Shown: positions 1 to 8,615 of the stretch, one piece after another | How positions within the stretch are numbered: the first letter of the stretch is position 1 | Layout of the letters: each line of letters begins with the position of its first letter | Assembly (NCBI RefSeq): GCF_016907715.1 | Contig: NZ_JAFBCM010000001.1 | Location: 2,976,001-3,040,000, forward strand | Length of the DNA: 64,000 nucleotides | Origin: Tenggerimyces flavus | Lineage (GTDB): Bacteria > Actinomycetota > Actinomycetes > Propionibacteriales > Actinopolymorphaceae | Direction: 5' to 3' | The notes under the pieces: generated by a model | Seen by the model: only the letters and a program-made list of their open reading frames with translations | Told to the model about the DNA's origin: nothing | The model's database searches: none | Translations under genes and position numbers: made by a program

Positions 1-627
1 AAGCCCTTTCCACCGCTCGCCCACAGCGCCTAGGTTCGCGTCGTTGTCGATCTCGACGTGCCACCCCAACGCGTCCGTGAGCTCCGAGCGCAGGTCGAAG
101 TCCGACCAGTGCGGCAACGCGCTGCAGAAGATCACCCGGCCCGACGTCGTGTCGATGATGCCCGGACTCGCAACGGCCGCCGCAAGCACCGACGCAGGAG
201 CCGCGCCGGCACGTTCGACGGCCAGGAACGCGGTCCGCCGGACCTCCGCGATCCGGCGCCGGCGGGTGGCCGAGAACGGAATCGGGCGGGACAGCTCGAC
301 CACCGGCTCGCCGTTCAGATCGCTCACGACGACGTTCACCGCTTCGTAGCCGATATCGATTCCGACGACGTACCCAGCCGAGGAATGGAACGCGAACCGC
401 CGCGCGGGACGGCCGCGCCGCGTGACCGTCGAACCGTCGGCGGGAAGCACCAGTCCGAGGCGGGACAAGTCCTCGACCGCGGCATCGACAGTGGGCCTCG
501 ACAATCCGGTCATCACGCCGATCTCGGTCACGCTCAGCGGGCTCGACTGGCGTAGCGTGTCGAGCACCAGACCTGCGTTCATCCTGCGCAGCAAGGGAGG
601 TGTTGCCCCGGCGGATCGTCGCTCCAT
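1..627 (-). CDS. ROK-family transcriptional regulator (C-terminus outside window)
   Basis: The first 209 residues of a ROK protein run off the left edge of the window. Residues about 10-70 form a winged helix-turn-helix (VTEIGVMTGLSRPTVDAAVE), followed by a ROK domain starting with GYVVGIDIGYEAVNVVVSD. Near the edge is IDNDANLGAVGERW, the conserved ROK sugar-site segment. The zinc-binding Cys/His motif would lie outside the window. The ATG at 627 is preceded by GGAAGGGGG at good spacing. ROK regulators usually sense a sugar and repress a neighbouring transport or catabolic operon. This one is divergent from the importer starting at 813, so it is the likely regulator of that operon. That link is inference, and ROK partners are normally sugars whereas the importer looks peptide-type. 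Confidence 0.88.
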   Translation of the reverse strand, partial: MERRSAGATPPLLRRMNAGLVLDTLRQSSPLSVTEIGVMTGLSRPTVDAAVEDLSRLGLVLPADGSTVTRRGRPARRFAFHSSAGYVVGIDIGYEAVNVVVSDLNGEPVVELSRPIPFSATRRRRIAEVRRTAFLAVERAGAAPASVLAAAVASPGIIDTTSGRVIFCSALPHWSDFDLRSELTDALGWHVEIDNDANLGAVGERWKGL

Positions 628-640
628 CGAGCCCCCTTCC

Positions 641-724
641 GGTATCGAACGCGCCAGCTTGCGAACCGTGATACCCAATCGAAACGGAGTTGACAAGGTC
701 TTATCGAAAGAACCCTTGATAAAT
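641..724. promoter_or_regulatory. Divergent control region with candidate ROK operators
   Basis: Between the ROK gene and the importer lies an inverted repeat TTATC-N12-GATAA (701-722). The hexamer ATCGAA occurs three times (644, 678, 703). A TTGACA sits at 690-695, and TTGATA follows at 716-721, but the 20-bp spacing is too long for a confident sigma-70 promoter. The symmetrical arms make this the best candidate operator in the region. Assignment to the ROK protein is inference from position. Confidence 0.4.
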
Positions 725-812
725 CCCTGAGGGTCCGGCACTCTACGCAGAAACACGGGCTTCCGTGGCCCTTGGGTCGGTAGAGCGGAAGCCTCCAGAA
801 AGGGTGGGCGAG

Positions 813-2489
813 GTGCGTCGAACGCGGTTCTTCTGGGCAGCCCTGGGACTGTCCGTCGTCGCCCTGGTCGCCGCCGCTTGCGGCGGACAGCAGGGCGGAT
901 CAGGCAACCAGAACAATGCTGGAGCAAAGGGAACGTTGGCGATCGTCAACGCCTCCGGCTCCCTCTGGACGTGCAACTTCAACCCGTTCGCGCCGGCCGC
1001 TGGCCAGACGCGTGGCGCGGTGTGGGAGCCGTTGATCTTCATCAACTCACTGAACGGCAAGGAGCAACCCTGGCTCGCCACGGAGTACAAGTGGAGCGAG
1101 GACCAGAAGGAGCTGACGTTCACCACGCGCGAAGGCGTGAAGTGGACCGACGGCAAGCCGTTCACCGCCAAGGACGTGGCGTTCACGTTCAACCTGGCTA
1201 AGGAAAACGAGGCCACCGACTCCTATGCCCTCTGGGGTGAAGGCGTCCTCGACAGCGTGACCGCGACCGACGACAAGACCGTCGTCTTCAAGTTCAAGCG
1301 CGTCTCGACATCGTCGTTCTTCTTCCTCGCCGGGCAGACCAACATCCTTCCCGAGCACATCTGGTCGTCGATCACCGATCCGGTCAAGGAGCTCATGAAG
1401 GAACCGGTCGGCACCGGCCCGTACAAGGTGGGCGAGTGCACGCCGCAGGCCATCACGTACACGAAGAACGCGAGCTACTGGCAGCCCGGCAAGCCGAAGG
1501 TCGAGAAGGTGCTCTACCCGGCCTTCACCGACAACCAGCCCGCGAACCTCTATCTCGCACAGGGCAAGGGCGACTGGGGTGGCCAGTTCATCCCGAACAT
1601 CGACAACTACTGGGTCAACAAGGACAAGGCGAACCGCAAGTACTGGTTCCCGCCGAACGGCAGCGTCTTCATCGCGCTCAACGTGACCGATCCCCTGCTG
1701 AAGGACAAGCGCGTCCGGCAGGCGCTGGTGTACGCGACCGATGGGCCGAAGGTGTCGAAGGACGGCATGTACGGCTACCAGCCGCCGGCGAACCAGGCGG
1801 GCATCCCGACGCCGACCTTCGAGGAGTGGATCGACCAGGCCGCCGTCGACAAGGCCGGCTACAAGTACGACCCGGCGAAGGTCGCCGAGCTGCTCGGCCA
1901 AGCAGGCTTCAAGAAGGGCGCCGACGGGATGTTCCAACAGCCCGACGGTAAGCCGTTCAAGCTGAGCATCATCAACAACGGTGGCTTCACCGACTGGGTC
2001 GCGTCCGTGCAGGTGCTCGTCGGCAGCTTCAAGGCCGCCGGGATCGAGCTCGAGGCGTTGAACCTCAACGGGCAGCAGTACGACCAGCGGAAATCCCAAG
2101 GTGAGTTCCAGCTCGCCTACTCGGGAGCGTCCACGGGACCGACGCCGTTCTACGAGCTCCGCGACATCATGTACGGCGAGTACTTCCAGCCGATCGGCAA
2201 GGACACGTTCCGCAACTTCGAACGGTGGAAGGACCCGAAGACCGACCAGCTGATCCAGCAGTACGACCAGACGACCGACAAGAACGAGCAGGTCGCGATC
2301 GTCAAGCAGCTCTCGCAGATCATGCTCGAAGAGGTGCCGGTGATTCCGGTGACGCAGAACGTCTCCTGGTCGCAGACCGACACCACGCGGTTCGGCAACT
2401 GGCCGACTGCTGAGAACCCGTACGCCAACCCGGCACCGTACGCGCAGCCTGACTGGGGTGTGGTGCTACTGAACCTCGAGCCGAAGTAG
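813..2489 (+). CDS. Peptide/nickel-type ABC transporter substrate-binding lipoprotein
   Basis: This is a family-5 extracellular solute-binding protein (SBP_bac_5) that captures oligopeptides or similar ligands outside the cell. It starts with a lipoprotein signal: a positively charged RRTR, a hydrophobic stretch and the lipobox VAAAC with Cys at about residue 23. The body carries family features such as EGVKWTDGKPFTAKDVAFTF and GTGPYKV. The GTG at 813 is chosen because it places a normal signal peptide at the N-terminus; the open frame continues 16 codons further upstream. It is the first gene of a five-gene importer operon (SBP, two permeases, two ATPases). The true ligand cannot be read from the sequence; some family members bind oligosaccharides. 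Confidence 0.92.
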   Translation: MRRTRFFWAALGLSVVALVAAACGGQQGGSGNQNNAGAKGTLAIVNASGSLWTCNFNPFAPAAGQTRGAVWEPLIFINSLNGKEQPWLATEYKWSEDQKELTFTTREGVKWTDGKPFTAKDVAFTFNLAKENEATDSYALWGEGVLDSVTATDDKTVVFKFKRVSTSSFFFLAGQTNILPEHIWSSITDPVKELMKEPVGTGPYKVGECTPQAITYTKNASYWQPGKPKVEKVLYPAFTDNQPANLYLAQGKGDWGGQFIPNIDNYWVNKDKANRKYWFPPNGSVFIALNVTDPLLKDKRVRQALVYATDGPKVSKDGMYGYQPPANQAGIPTPTFEEWIDQAAVDKAGYKYDPAKVAELLGQAGFKKGADGMFQQPDGKPFKLSIINNGGFTDWVASVQVLVGSFKAAGIELEALNLNGQQYDQRKSQGEFQLAYSGASTGPTPFYELRDIMYGEYFQPIGKDTFRNFERWKDPKTDQLIQQYDQTTDKNEQVAIVKQLSQIMLEEVPVIPVTQNVSWSQTDTTRFGNWPTAENPYANPAPYAQPDWGVVLLNLEPK

Positions 2490-2504
2490 GTAGGGGCCCA
2501 CAGG

Positions 2505-3488
2505 ATGATCCGACTGCTCCGTCGGTTGGAGTTCTTCATCGTCACGTTCTGGGCAGCAGTGAGTATCAACTTCCTGCTGCCCAGGCTGATGCCCGGCGAT
2601 CCGATCCAGCAGATGATGAACCGGATGAAGGGTCAGATCAGCCCGGCGGCGAGGCACTCCCTCGAAGTCATGCTCGGCCTGAACACCACGGACCCGTTGG
2701 TGAAGCAGTACTTCGCCTACTGGGGACAGGTGTTCAGGTTCGACTTCGGGTCGTCGATCACGTACTTCCCCGACTCGGTGACGCACGTGATCGCGATCGC
2801 GCTGCCGTGGACTCTCGGGCTGGTCGGAGTCACGACGATCATCTCGTTCCTGCTCGGCACGTTCCTCGGCGCCGCCGCGGCTTGGCGGCGCGGAGGAATC
2901 CTCGACAGCGTGCTGCCACCGGTGTTCGCGGTCGTCGGCGCGTTGCCGTTCTTCTTTGTGGGCTTGCTCCTTCTGTTCATCTTCGCGGTCGTGCTCGGGT
3001 GGGCGCCGGTCGGTTTCGGGTACGACGTCACACTCGGGTTGTCGATGTCCTGGGCCACGGTCGGGCAGATCATCGCCCACGCCGTACTGCCGGCGAGCGC
3101 GATCATCGTCACCTCGATCGGCGGCTGGGTCCTCACCATGCGCAACACGATGATCGGCGTGCTCACCGAGGACTACGTGAAGATGGCGCGGGCCAAGGGG
3201 CTGTCGTCGACGCGGATCATGTTCCAGTACGCGAGCCGCAACGCGATCCTGCCCAACCTCACCGGCTTCGCGATGTCGATGGGCTTCGTGATCAGCGGCG
3301 CGCTGCTCGTCGAGCTCGTCTTCTCCTATCCCGGTGTGGGATTCATCCTCGTTCAGGCCGTCACCGGGCAGGACTACCCGCTGATGCAGGCGCTGTTCCT
3401 GCTGATCACGACCGCCACGCTGATCTCGGTGCTGATCGCCGACGCGGTGACGTACGTCATCGATCCGCGCACGAGGGTGAGGGCCTAG
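2505..3488 (+). CDS. ABC transporter permease, DppB/OppB type
   Basis: Inner-membrane permease of the importer, 327 residues and about six hydrophobic segments. The cytoplasmic coupling (EAA) loop reads EDYVKMARAKGLSSTRIMF, the form typical of DppB-type permeases. It starts 16 bp after the binding-protein stop. The stop codon TAG lies inside the left arm of the palindromic element that separates it from the second permease. It pairs with the DppC-type permease downstream. Confidence 0.93.
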   Translation: MIRLLRRLEFFIVTFWAAVSINFLLPRLMPGDPIQQMMNRMKGQISPAARHSLEVMLGLNTTDPLVKQYFAYWGQVFRFDFGSSITYFPDSVTHVIAIALPWTLGLVGVTTIISFLLGTFLGAAAAWRRGGILDSVLPPVFAVVGALPFFFVGLLLLFIFAVVLGWAPVGFGYDVTLGLSMSWATVGQIIAHAVLPASAIIVTSIGGWVLTMRNTMIGVLTEDYVKMARAKGLSSTRIMFQYASRNAILPNLTGFAMSMGFVISGALLVELVFSYPGVGFILVQAVTGQDYPLMQALFLLITTATLISVLIADAVTYVIDPRTRVRA

Positions 3489-3668
3489 GCCGTGCCTCTT
3501 GACTATCGCCTGGCGCGCGACACCTCGCATCCCGCCTGGCCGCGGTGCACGTCGTCACCCATAGGACAAACTATGAATTCCTCCTGCACCACGCCCAGCC
3601 GGGCGCGATGCGCCGCGCGCCATCGCGCTACGCGCGATGACCGACGCTACTCAAGAGGCACGACCTAG
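3484..3668. repeat. 185-bp palindrome-bounded element between the two permease genes
   Basis: The gap between the permease genes is bounded by near-perfect inverted repeats of about 22 bp: 3484-3505 against 3648-3669, with a perfect 12-bp core CGTGCCTCTTGA / TCAAGAGGCACG (3491-3502, 3651-3662). Smaller nested inverted repeats lie inside, such as CATAG-N6-CTATG and GCGCGATG-N10-CATCGCGC. There is no convincing reading frame. It could be a miniature inserted element or an RNA hairpin regulating downstream translation. Confidence 0.7.
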
Positions 3669-4637
3669 ATGGTCGCGCAGAACGTTCCCCCGGTCGACCC
3701 GCTCGAGGCCGTCGTCCCCACACCCGGCCGTCGCCGCGGCGGCGCGATCTCGAACCTGCTCATCGCGGTGGTCCGCAGCCCGAAGGCGCTGATCGGTGCG
3801 GTGATCCTCGTGATCTTCGTGCTGATGGCGCTGCTCGCGCCGTTGATCGCCCCGCACGACCCGACCAGCAACGAGTTCGAACGCGCGGTCGGCCCGTCCG
3901 CCCAGCACCTGCTCGGGACCACGGCGTACGGCGGCGACGTGTTCTCCCAGATGGTCTTCGGATCACGCCAGTCGTTGCTGATCGCGTTCCTCATCGGCGC
4001 GATCGCGACGACGATCTCCGCATTGATCGGCGTGGCGGCGGCGTACATCGGCAACCTGCCCGACCACATCATCTCGCTCGTGACCGACATCTTCCTGGTG
4101 CTGCCCGGGCTGCCCCTGCTGATCGTGATCAGCTCCTACATCCGCAGCAGCGGCATCATGGTGATGGTGCTGGTCGTGGCGCTCACCAGCTGGGCGTACG
4201 GTGCGCGACAGTTCCGCGCGCAGGGTTTGGCCTTGCGCAACAGGGAATTCCTCGAGGCGGCGCGGGTCCGCGGCGAGCGTACGTGGTACACGATCGTGTT
4301 CGAGATCCTGCCGACGATGACCGGGCTGCTGGTCGCGAACTTCCTCGGCGCGGCGGTGTACGGGCTGATCGCCGTGGTCGGGTTGCAGTTCATCGGGCTC
4401 GGCGACATCTCCACGGTCAGCTGGGGATCGATGATGCGGTGGGCGCACAACAACGAGGCGCTGCAGGCAGGCGCGCCGCTGTGGGAGCTGGCGCCGGGTG
4501 TGTGCATCGGGCTGTTGGGAGCGAGCATCACGTTGCTGAACTACGCGTTCGACGAAGTCAGCAACCCGGCCCTGCGTCCTCCGCGGCGCCGCGTTCGACG
4601 CCGGCGGTCGAGCGTGACGGCGGAGGCGGCGTCATGA
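3669..4637 (+). CDS. ABC transporter permease, DppC/OppC type
   Basis: Second permease of the importer, 322 residues. It has the long cytoplasmic N-terminus, first membrane helix and periplasmic segment typical of DppC (LLAPLIAPHDPTSNEF). The coupling loop is EFLEAARVRGERTWYTIVF. The ATG lies immediately after the right arm of the palindromic element, with no clear ribosome-binding site, so its translation may depend on the structure of that element. The stop overlaps the next start (ATGA). Confidence 0.92.
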   Translation: MVAQNVPPVDPLEAVVPTPGRRRGGAISNLLIAVVRSPKALIGAVILVIFVLMALLAPLIAPHDPTSNEFERAVGPSAQHLLGTTAYGGDVFSQMVFGSRQSLLIAFLIGAIATTISALIGVAAAYIGNLPDHIISLVTDIFLVLPGLPLLIVISSYIRSSGIMVMVLVVALTSWAYGARQFRAQGLALRNREFLEAARVRGERTWYTIVFEILPTMTGLLVANFLGAAVYGLIAVVGLQFIGLGDISTVSWGSMMRWAHNNEALQAGAPLWELAPGVCIGLLGASITLLNYAFDEVSNPALRPPRRRVRRRRSSVTAEAAS

Positions 4638-5650
4638 TCCGGCCGGAGACCGAGGCACGGTTGGGCGAGGCGGCCACGGGACCGCTGCTCGCCGTCGAGG
4701 ACCTGGTCGTCGAGTACGGTCTCGACCAACCTGTCCGCGCGGTCGACCATGTCAGCCTGACCGTCAACCGCGGCGAGTTCATCGGCATCGTCGGCGAGTC
4801 GGGCTGCGGCAAGTCGACCTTGCTGTACGCGATCGCCAAGCTGCTCAGCGAACCGGCCCGCATCGTCAGCGGAACGGTCGACTTCAACGGCAACAACATG
4901 GTCGAGCTGACCGAGGCCGAGCTCCGGCAGATCCGCTGGCGCGACTACTCCGTCGTCATGCAGAGCGCGATGAACGCCCTCAACCCGGTGCTCTCCATCG
5001 GCGACCAGCTCCAGGACGCGATGCTCGCGCACGAGAAGGTCTCGGCGGACGCGATCAGGACCAGGTCCGAAGAGGCGCTGCGGCTCGTCGGCATCGACCC
5101 GATCCACCTGAAGAGCTACCCGCACCAGCTCTCCGGCGGCATGCGGCAGCGGGCGATGATCGCGATGGCGCTGGTGTTCCGCCCGGACCTCGTCATCATG
5201 GACGAGCCGACGTCCGCACTCGACGTCGTTGCCCAACGCTCGTTGATGATGCGGATCAAGCAGCTGCAGAAGGAGTTCGGCTTCGCCGTGCTGTTCGTCA
5301 CCCACGACATGTCGCTGGTGAGCCACTTCTCCGACCGGCTCGCGATCATGTACGCGGGGCAGATCGTCGAGCTCGGCCGTACCCGCGACGTGTTCAACGC
5401 CCCGCAACATCCTTACAGCGTGGGACTTCTGCAGGCGTTCCCGTCGGTGTTCGGCGAGCGCAAGGAGCTCACCGGCATCCCGGGCAGCCCGCCGGACCTG
5501 CGGCATCCGCCGAGCGGATGCCGCTTCCATCCGCGCTGCCCGCAGCGGATGGAGGTCTGCGACGACGTCGAGCCGGAGGCGGTCACGGTGGGTGGGTCGG
5601 ACCTGGTGCGCTGCCACCTGTTCACTGGAGCGGGGGCGGGGTCGCGATGA
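4634..5650 (+). CDS. Peptide ABC transporter ATPase, DppD/OppD type
   Basis: Nucleotide-binding subunit of 338 residues. It shows Walker A GESGCGKST, signature LSGGMRQRAMIAMAL, Walker B LVIMDEPTSALD and switch His in THDMS. The C-terminal oligopeptide-transporter extension contains GCRFHPRCPQRMEVC, which in some family members holds an iron-sulfur cluster. The ATG at 4634 overlaps the previous stop by 4 bp, and that coupling decides the start; the open frame extends further upstream inside the permease gene. It works as a heterodimer with the next gene product. Confidence 0.94.
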   Translation: MIRPETEARLGEAATGPLLAVEDLVVEYGLDQPVRAVDHVSLTVNRGEFIGIVGESGCGKSTLLYAIAKLLSEPARIVSGTVDFNGNNMVELTEAELRQIRWRDYSVVMQSAMNALNPVLSIGDQLQDAMLAHEKVSADAIRTRSEEALRLVGIDPIHLKSYPHQLSGGMRQRAMIAMALVFRPDLVIMDEPTSALDVVAQRSLMMRIKQLQKEFGFAVLFVTHDMSLVSHFSDRLAIMYAGQIVELGRTRDVFNAPQHPYSVGLLQAFPSVFGERKELTGIPGSPPDLRHPPSGCRFHPRCPQRMEVCDDVEPEAVTVGGSDLVRCHLFTGAGAGSR

Positions 5651-6648
5651 CCGACGTCCTGGCCGCGCGCGGCCTCACCCGGCACTTCAAGGTCGGCGGA
5701 GCGTTCGGCGGCCACACGCTGCACGCCGTTGACGACGTGGACCTCACGATCGGCGAACGTGAGATCGTCGCGCTGGTAGGCGAAAGTGGCTCCGGCAAGT
5801 CGACCGTCGCGCGACTGCTCGCCCAGTTGTACCCGCCGACCGCGGGCGAGATCTCGTTCCGCGGCTCGCTGGTGACGTCGCTGCGGGGTCGCAAGCGGCA
5901 GCTCGACTACCGGCGTCGCGTGCAGATGGTGTTCCAGGATCCGTTCAGCTCGCTGAGCCCGGTCTACCCGGTCGCGCATCCGATCCTGCGGGCGCTCAAG
6001 CTGCACCGCCGCGACCTCAACGGCACCCAGCGCGAGGCCGAGGCGGCCCGGCTGCTCGAGGAGGTCGGGCTGACGCCGGCGTCCGACGTGCTGCACAAGT
6101 ACCCTTACGAACTGTCCGGTGGGCAACGGCAACGCGTCGGGTTCGCCGCCGCGCTCGCGTGCCGACCCGAGGTGATCCTCGCCGACGAGCCCGTCTCGAT
6201 GCTCGACGTCTCGATCCGTATCGGCATCCTCAACCTGATGGCGCGGCTGCGGGAGACCGAGGGCGTCTCGTTCCTCTACATCACCCACGACCTGGCGTCG
6301 GCGCGGTACGTCGCGGACCGGATGCTCGTGATGTACGCGGGCCACGTCGTCGAGAGCGGACCGTGCGAGCAGGTGCTCACCGATCCGCAACACCCGTACA
6401 CGAAGCTGTTGCTGTCCGCGGCACCCGACCCGTGGGCCCCGCTGGCCGTGCCGACGGACGACGTCGGCGAGCCGCCCCGGGTGATCGACCCCGAGGAGGG
6501 CTGCCGCTTCCAGCCGCGGTGCCCGGTCGCGATCGACGTCTGCCGCAGCGTGACGCCGAGGCTCGCCGACACCCGGCCTGGCCACGCGGCGGCGTGCCAC
6601 GTGGCCCATCAGGAAGCCGGCTTGGAGCCTCAGTCCAGAACGGGGTAG
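5647..6648 (+). CDS. Peptide ABC transporter ATPase, DppF/OppF type
   Basis: Second nucleotide-binding subunit, 333 residues. Walker A is GESGSGKST, signature LSGGQRQRVGFAAAL, Walker B VILADEPVSMLD and switch His in THDLA. The C-terminal cysteine motif is GCRFQPRCPVAIDVC. The start overlaps the previous stop (ATGA). Pairing of D-type and F-type ATPases completes the importer. The 3' end overlaps the convergent FAD oxidase gene by 19 bp, so the two transcripts collide with no terminator space between them. Confidence 0.94.
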   Translation: MTDVLAARGLTRHFKVGGAFGGHTLHAVDDVDLTIGEREIVALVGESGSGKSTVARLLAQLYPPTAGEISFRGSLVTSLRGRKRQLDYRRRVQMVFQDPFSSLSPVYPVAHPILRALKLHRRDLNGTQREAEAARLLEEVGLTPASDVLHKYPYELSGGQRQRVGFAAALACRPEVILADEPVSMLDVSIRIGILNLMARLRETEGVSFLYITHDLASARYVADRMLVMYAGHVVESGPCEQVLTDPQHPYTKLLLSAAPDPWAPLAVPTDDVGEPPRVIDPEEGCRFQPRCPVAIDVCRSVTPRLADTRPGHAAACHVAHQEAGLEPQSRTG

Positions 6649-7937
6649 TTCGAGCGGAACACGTTCGCCGGGTCGCGGTCGCGCTTGAGCTGCCGCAGCC
6701 GTTCGATCGTCGGCTGGTCGAACGCGTCGGAGGCCGACTCGCCACCGGTGAGGAACGTGAACGGCTTCCGCCCGCTGACGTTGTCGCCCAGCTTTGCTTC
6801 GTACTCGTCGAGCTTGGTGCTGATGCCCGCGGCCAGCTCCGGGCTGAGCGGGAGACCGAACGCGTACAGCAGGTACGGCTCGGCGATCGACCCGTGCGGT
6901 CCGGCGTCCGGCCCGGCCGCGGCGAGCGCGCCGCCGGTGTGGCGGAGCTGGAGGGCGAGTAGCGGTGCGAGCGAGCCGTCGAGCAGGGTCTCGGTGACGT
7001 CGTCGTTCAGGCTGGTCAGCATCGAGGAGCGACCCTTGCCCGGCGACGGGTCGGTCGGGTCGTTGGTGATCGCGGCCAGCTCGGCCAGGGTGCGTTCCTG
7101 GCGGGTGTCCTGGAGCGGGTCGCCGAGCTTGTCGAACGCGGCCAGCAGCGCCTGTCCGGCGTCGGCGTCGCCCAGGTAGGCGGCCTGGATCGCGACCATA
7201 GGCGGCGGTCCGTTCGGGATCTCCAGCCGGCCGAACCAGAGGGTCAGCTCGTCGGGTGCCTGCGCGGTCACTTCCTTGAACGTGGCGAGCACGTCCGCGG
7301 CCTTGTCCGCGGGCCACGCCAGCGCGCCGCCGTACAGGCCGGGCGCCTCGTAGAGGCCGTACTCGACCGCGGTCACGATCGCGAGGTCGCCGCCGGAGCC
7401 CCGCAGTGCCCAGAACAGGTCGGCGTCGGAGTCCGCGGTGACGTGCTGCTGGTTGCCGTCGGCGTCGACGAGGTCGAACGCGCGCACGCTGTGCGCCGCG
7501 AGACCGTACTTGCGGGCGAACCAGCCGAGGCCGCCGCCGAGGGTGTAGCCGACGACGCTCACCACCGGTGCGCTGCCGGGGAGCCCGGTCAGGCCGTGCG
7601 CCTCGGTCGCGGCCTGTGCCTGGCCCCAGCTGACGCCGGCGCCCACCTTCGCGGTGCGCTCGGCGGCGTTGACCTCGATGGTCTGGAGTGCCTTGGTACG
7701 AAGGAGAATCACGCCGTCGGCGTTGCCGCTCGCCCCGTGCCCGTTCGGCTGGACGGCGACCGTCAGGCCTTCTTTGCGCGCATAGCGAACAACACTCGCC
7801 ACGTCGTCGGCGTCGGTCGCCTCGACCACGGCCGCGACAGACTGAGGGACGGCTACGTTCCACGGCTTGCTGGCCGGCTCGAAGTCGGCGTCGGCCGGCT
7901 CGAGAACCCGGCCCTTGGTCGCTGCTTGCAGAGTCAT
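6630..7937 (-). CDS. FAD-binding oxidoreductase, BBE (berberine-bridge) family
   Basis: Predicted 435-residue flavoprotein of the PCMH/VAO fold. The N-terminal FAD_binding_4 domain carries PNGHGASG, whose His67 is the expected 8-alpha covalent attachment site. The conserved GYTLGGGLGWFARKYGL follows, and the C-terminus is a BBE segment ending NVFRSNYPVLD. The second flavin-linking Cys found in bicovalent members is absent (SAPVVSVVGY in its place), so single-point attachment is predicted. Such enzymes oxidise sugars or alcohols with O2; the substrate here is unknown. The ATG at 7937 gives the normal family N-terminus, although the frame is open about 43 codons further. There is no signal peptide. 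It is convergent with the ABC operon. Confidence 0.88.
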   Translation of the reverse strand: MTLQAATKGRVLEPADADFEPASKPWNVAVPQSVAAVVEATDADDVASVVRYARKEGLTVAVQPNGHGASGNADGVILLRTKALQTIEVNAAERTAKVGAGVSWGQAQAATEAHGLTGLPGSAPVVSVVGYTLGGGLGWFARKYGLAAHSVRAFDLVDADGNQQHVTADSDADLFWALRGSGGDLAIVTAVEYGLYEAPGLYGGALAWPADKAADVLATFKEVTAQAPDELTLWFGRLEIPNGPPPMVAIQAAYLGDADAGQALLAAFDKLGDPLQDTRQERTLAELAAITNDPTDPSPGKGRSSMLTSLNDDVTETLLDGSLAPLLALQLRHTGGALAAAGPDAGPHGSIAEPYLLYAFGLPLSPELAAGISTKLDEYEAKLGDNVSGRKPFTFLTGGESASDAFDQPTIERLRQLKRDRDPANVFRSNYPVLD

Positions 7938-8071
7938 CGTCGAATCCACTCTTGCTCGGTGTCTTTGTTCTTTTGCTGCACTGACGTTGCCGCGAACCCG
8001 ACTGTGACACGAACCACCGACAGGTTTCTGTCCTGACTCCGCGCCGATCGGCCGCCGGCCCGACACGTTTG

Positions 8072-8090
8072 GATGAAGGTGCCCTTCATC
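8072..8090. repeat. Short palindrome, family A
   Basis: Nearly perfect palindrome GATGAAGGTGCCCTTCATC: 8-bp arms around a 3-nt centre. It has the same core as the other ATGAAGG-N3-CCTTCAT copies in the window. Confidence 0.75.
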
Positions 8091-8123
8091 TAATCGGCCG
8101 GCCGCGGGGTGCGCTCGACGCCT

Positions 8124-8199
8124 GTGATCATGAACGTGATCATGAAGCCGAACTGGTCGTATACGCCGGGTTTGCCTTCATGATCACGTTCATGATCAC
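8124..8199. repeat. Hairpin element, family B (24-bp perfect arms)
   Basis: Arms at 8124-8147 and 8176-8199 are exact inverted repeats built from two GTGATCATG units. The 28-nt spacer contains ACTGGTCGTATACG. A second copy with similar spacer lies at 16030-16105. Confidence 0.9.
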
Positions 8200-8224
8200 G
8201 GGCGGGTGGCGGAGGTTTGGGTGA

Positions 8225-8264
8225 GGGGCACCCTGGTCCCATAGGTTTGGACAGGGGTGCCCCC
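8225..8264. repeat. Hairpin element, family D (GGGGCACCC arms, CATAGGTTT spacer)
   Basis: Arms GGGGCACCCTGGTCC (8225-8239) and GGACAGGGGTGCCCC pair with two mismatches around the spacer CATAGGTTT. The related copy at 53994-54032 has the spacer GAACCTATG, the same core on the other strand. Confidence 0.75.
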
Positions 8265-8329
8265 GACCCAGCCGAGCTCTCGCCACACCAGCACTACCCG
8301 GCCACCTCGACAGCGGCCACCGCGCCGCT

Positions 8330-8354
8330 TTGAATGAGGGGCACCTTCATTCAA
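8330..8354. repeat. Short palindrome, family A
   Basis: TTGAATGAGGGGCACCTTCATTCAA-type palindrome: arms TTGAATGA and TCATTCAA with one mismatch near the centre. Confidence 0.75.
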
Positions 8355-8386
8355 TAGCCCGGCCCATCCACCGTGTCCCATCAAAC

Positions 8387-8436
8387 TGTGGGGTTCTGGT
8401 CGCGACACGCCGGCGTGTCGCGACCAGAACCCCACA
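8387..8436. repeat. 50-bp perfect palindrome
   Basis: Two 25-nt arms meet with no spacer: 8387-8411 is the exact reverse complement of 8412-8436, centred on ACGCC|GGCGT. No mismatch is present across the full 50 bp. Confidence 0.95.
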
Positions 8437-8475
8437 CTCTCGCGAAGGGCGGAGGGGTCCCCTCGCTCGAGGAGG

Positions 8476-8501
8476 TTCGAATGAAGGTGCCCTTCATTCA
8501 A
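8476..8501. repeat. Short palindrome, family A
   Basis: Copy with arms TTCGAATGAAGG and CCTTCATTCAA around a TGC centre. Confidence 0.75.
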
Positions 8502-8615
8502 CTTGCTCAGGTTCTTGGCGGAGCTCGCCGGCTGTTGGTGCTGTCTTGGTGCGGTGTTCCGGTGAGAGCTCTCCGGGGTTGGTGCTCTCGGGGTCTGTGG
8601 CGGCGGTCGAGTGTG

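Noticed and set aside
5413-8010. An 865-codon minus-strand frame covering the dppF-like and FAD genes
   Set aside because: It shifts between antisense of one gene and an alternate frame of the other; low-complexity Arg-rich product.
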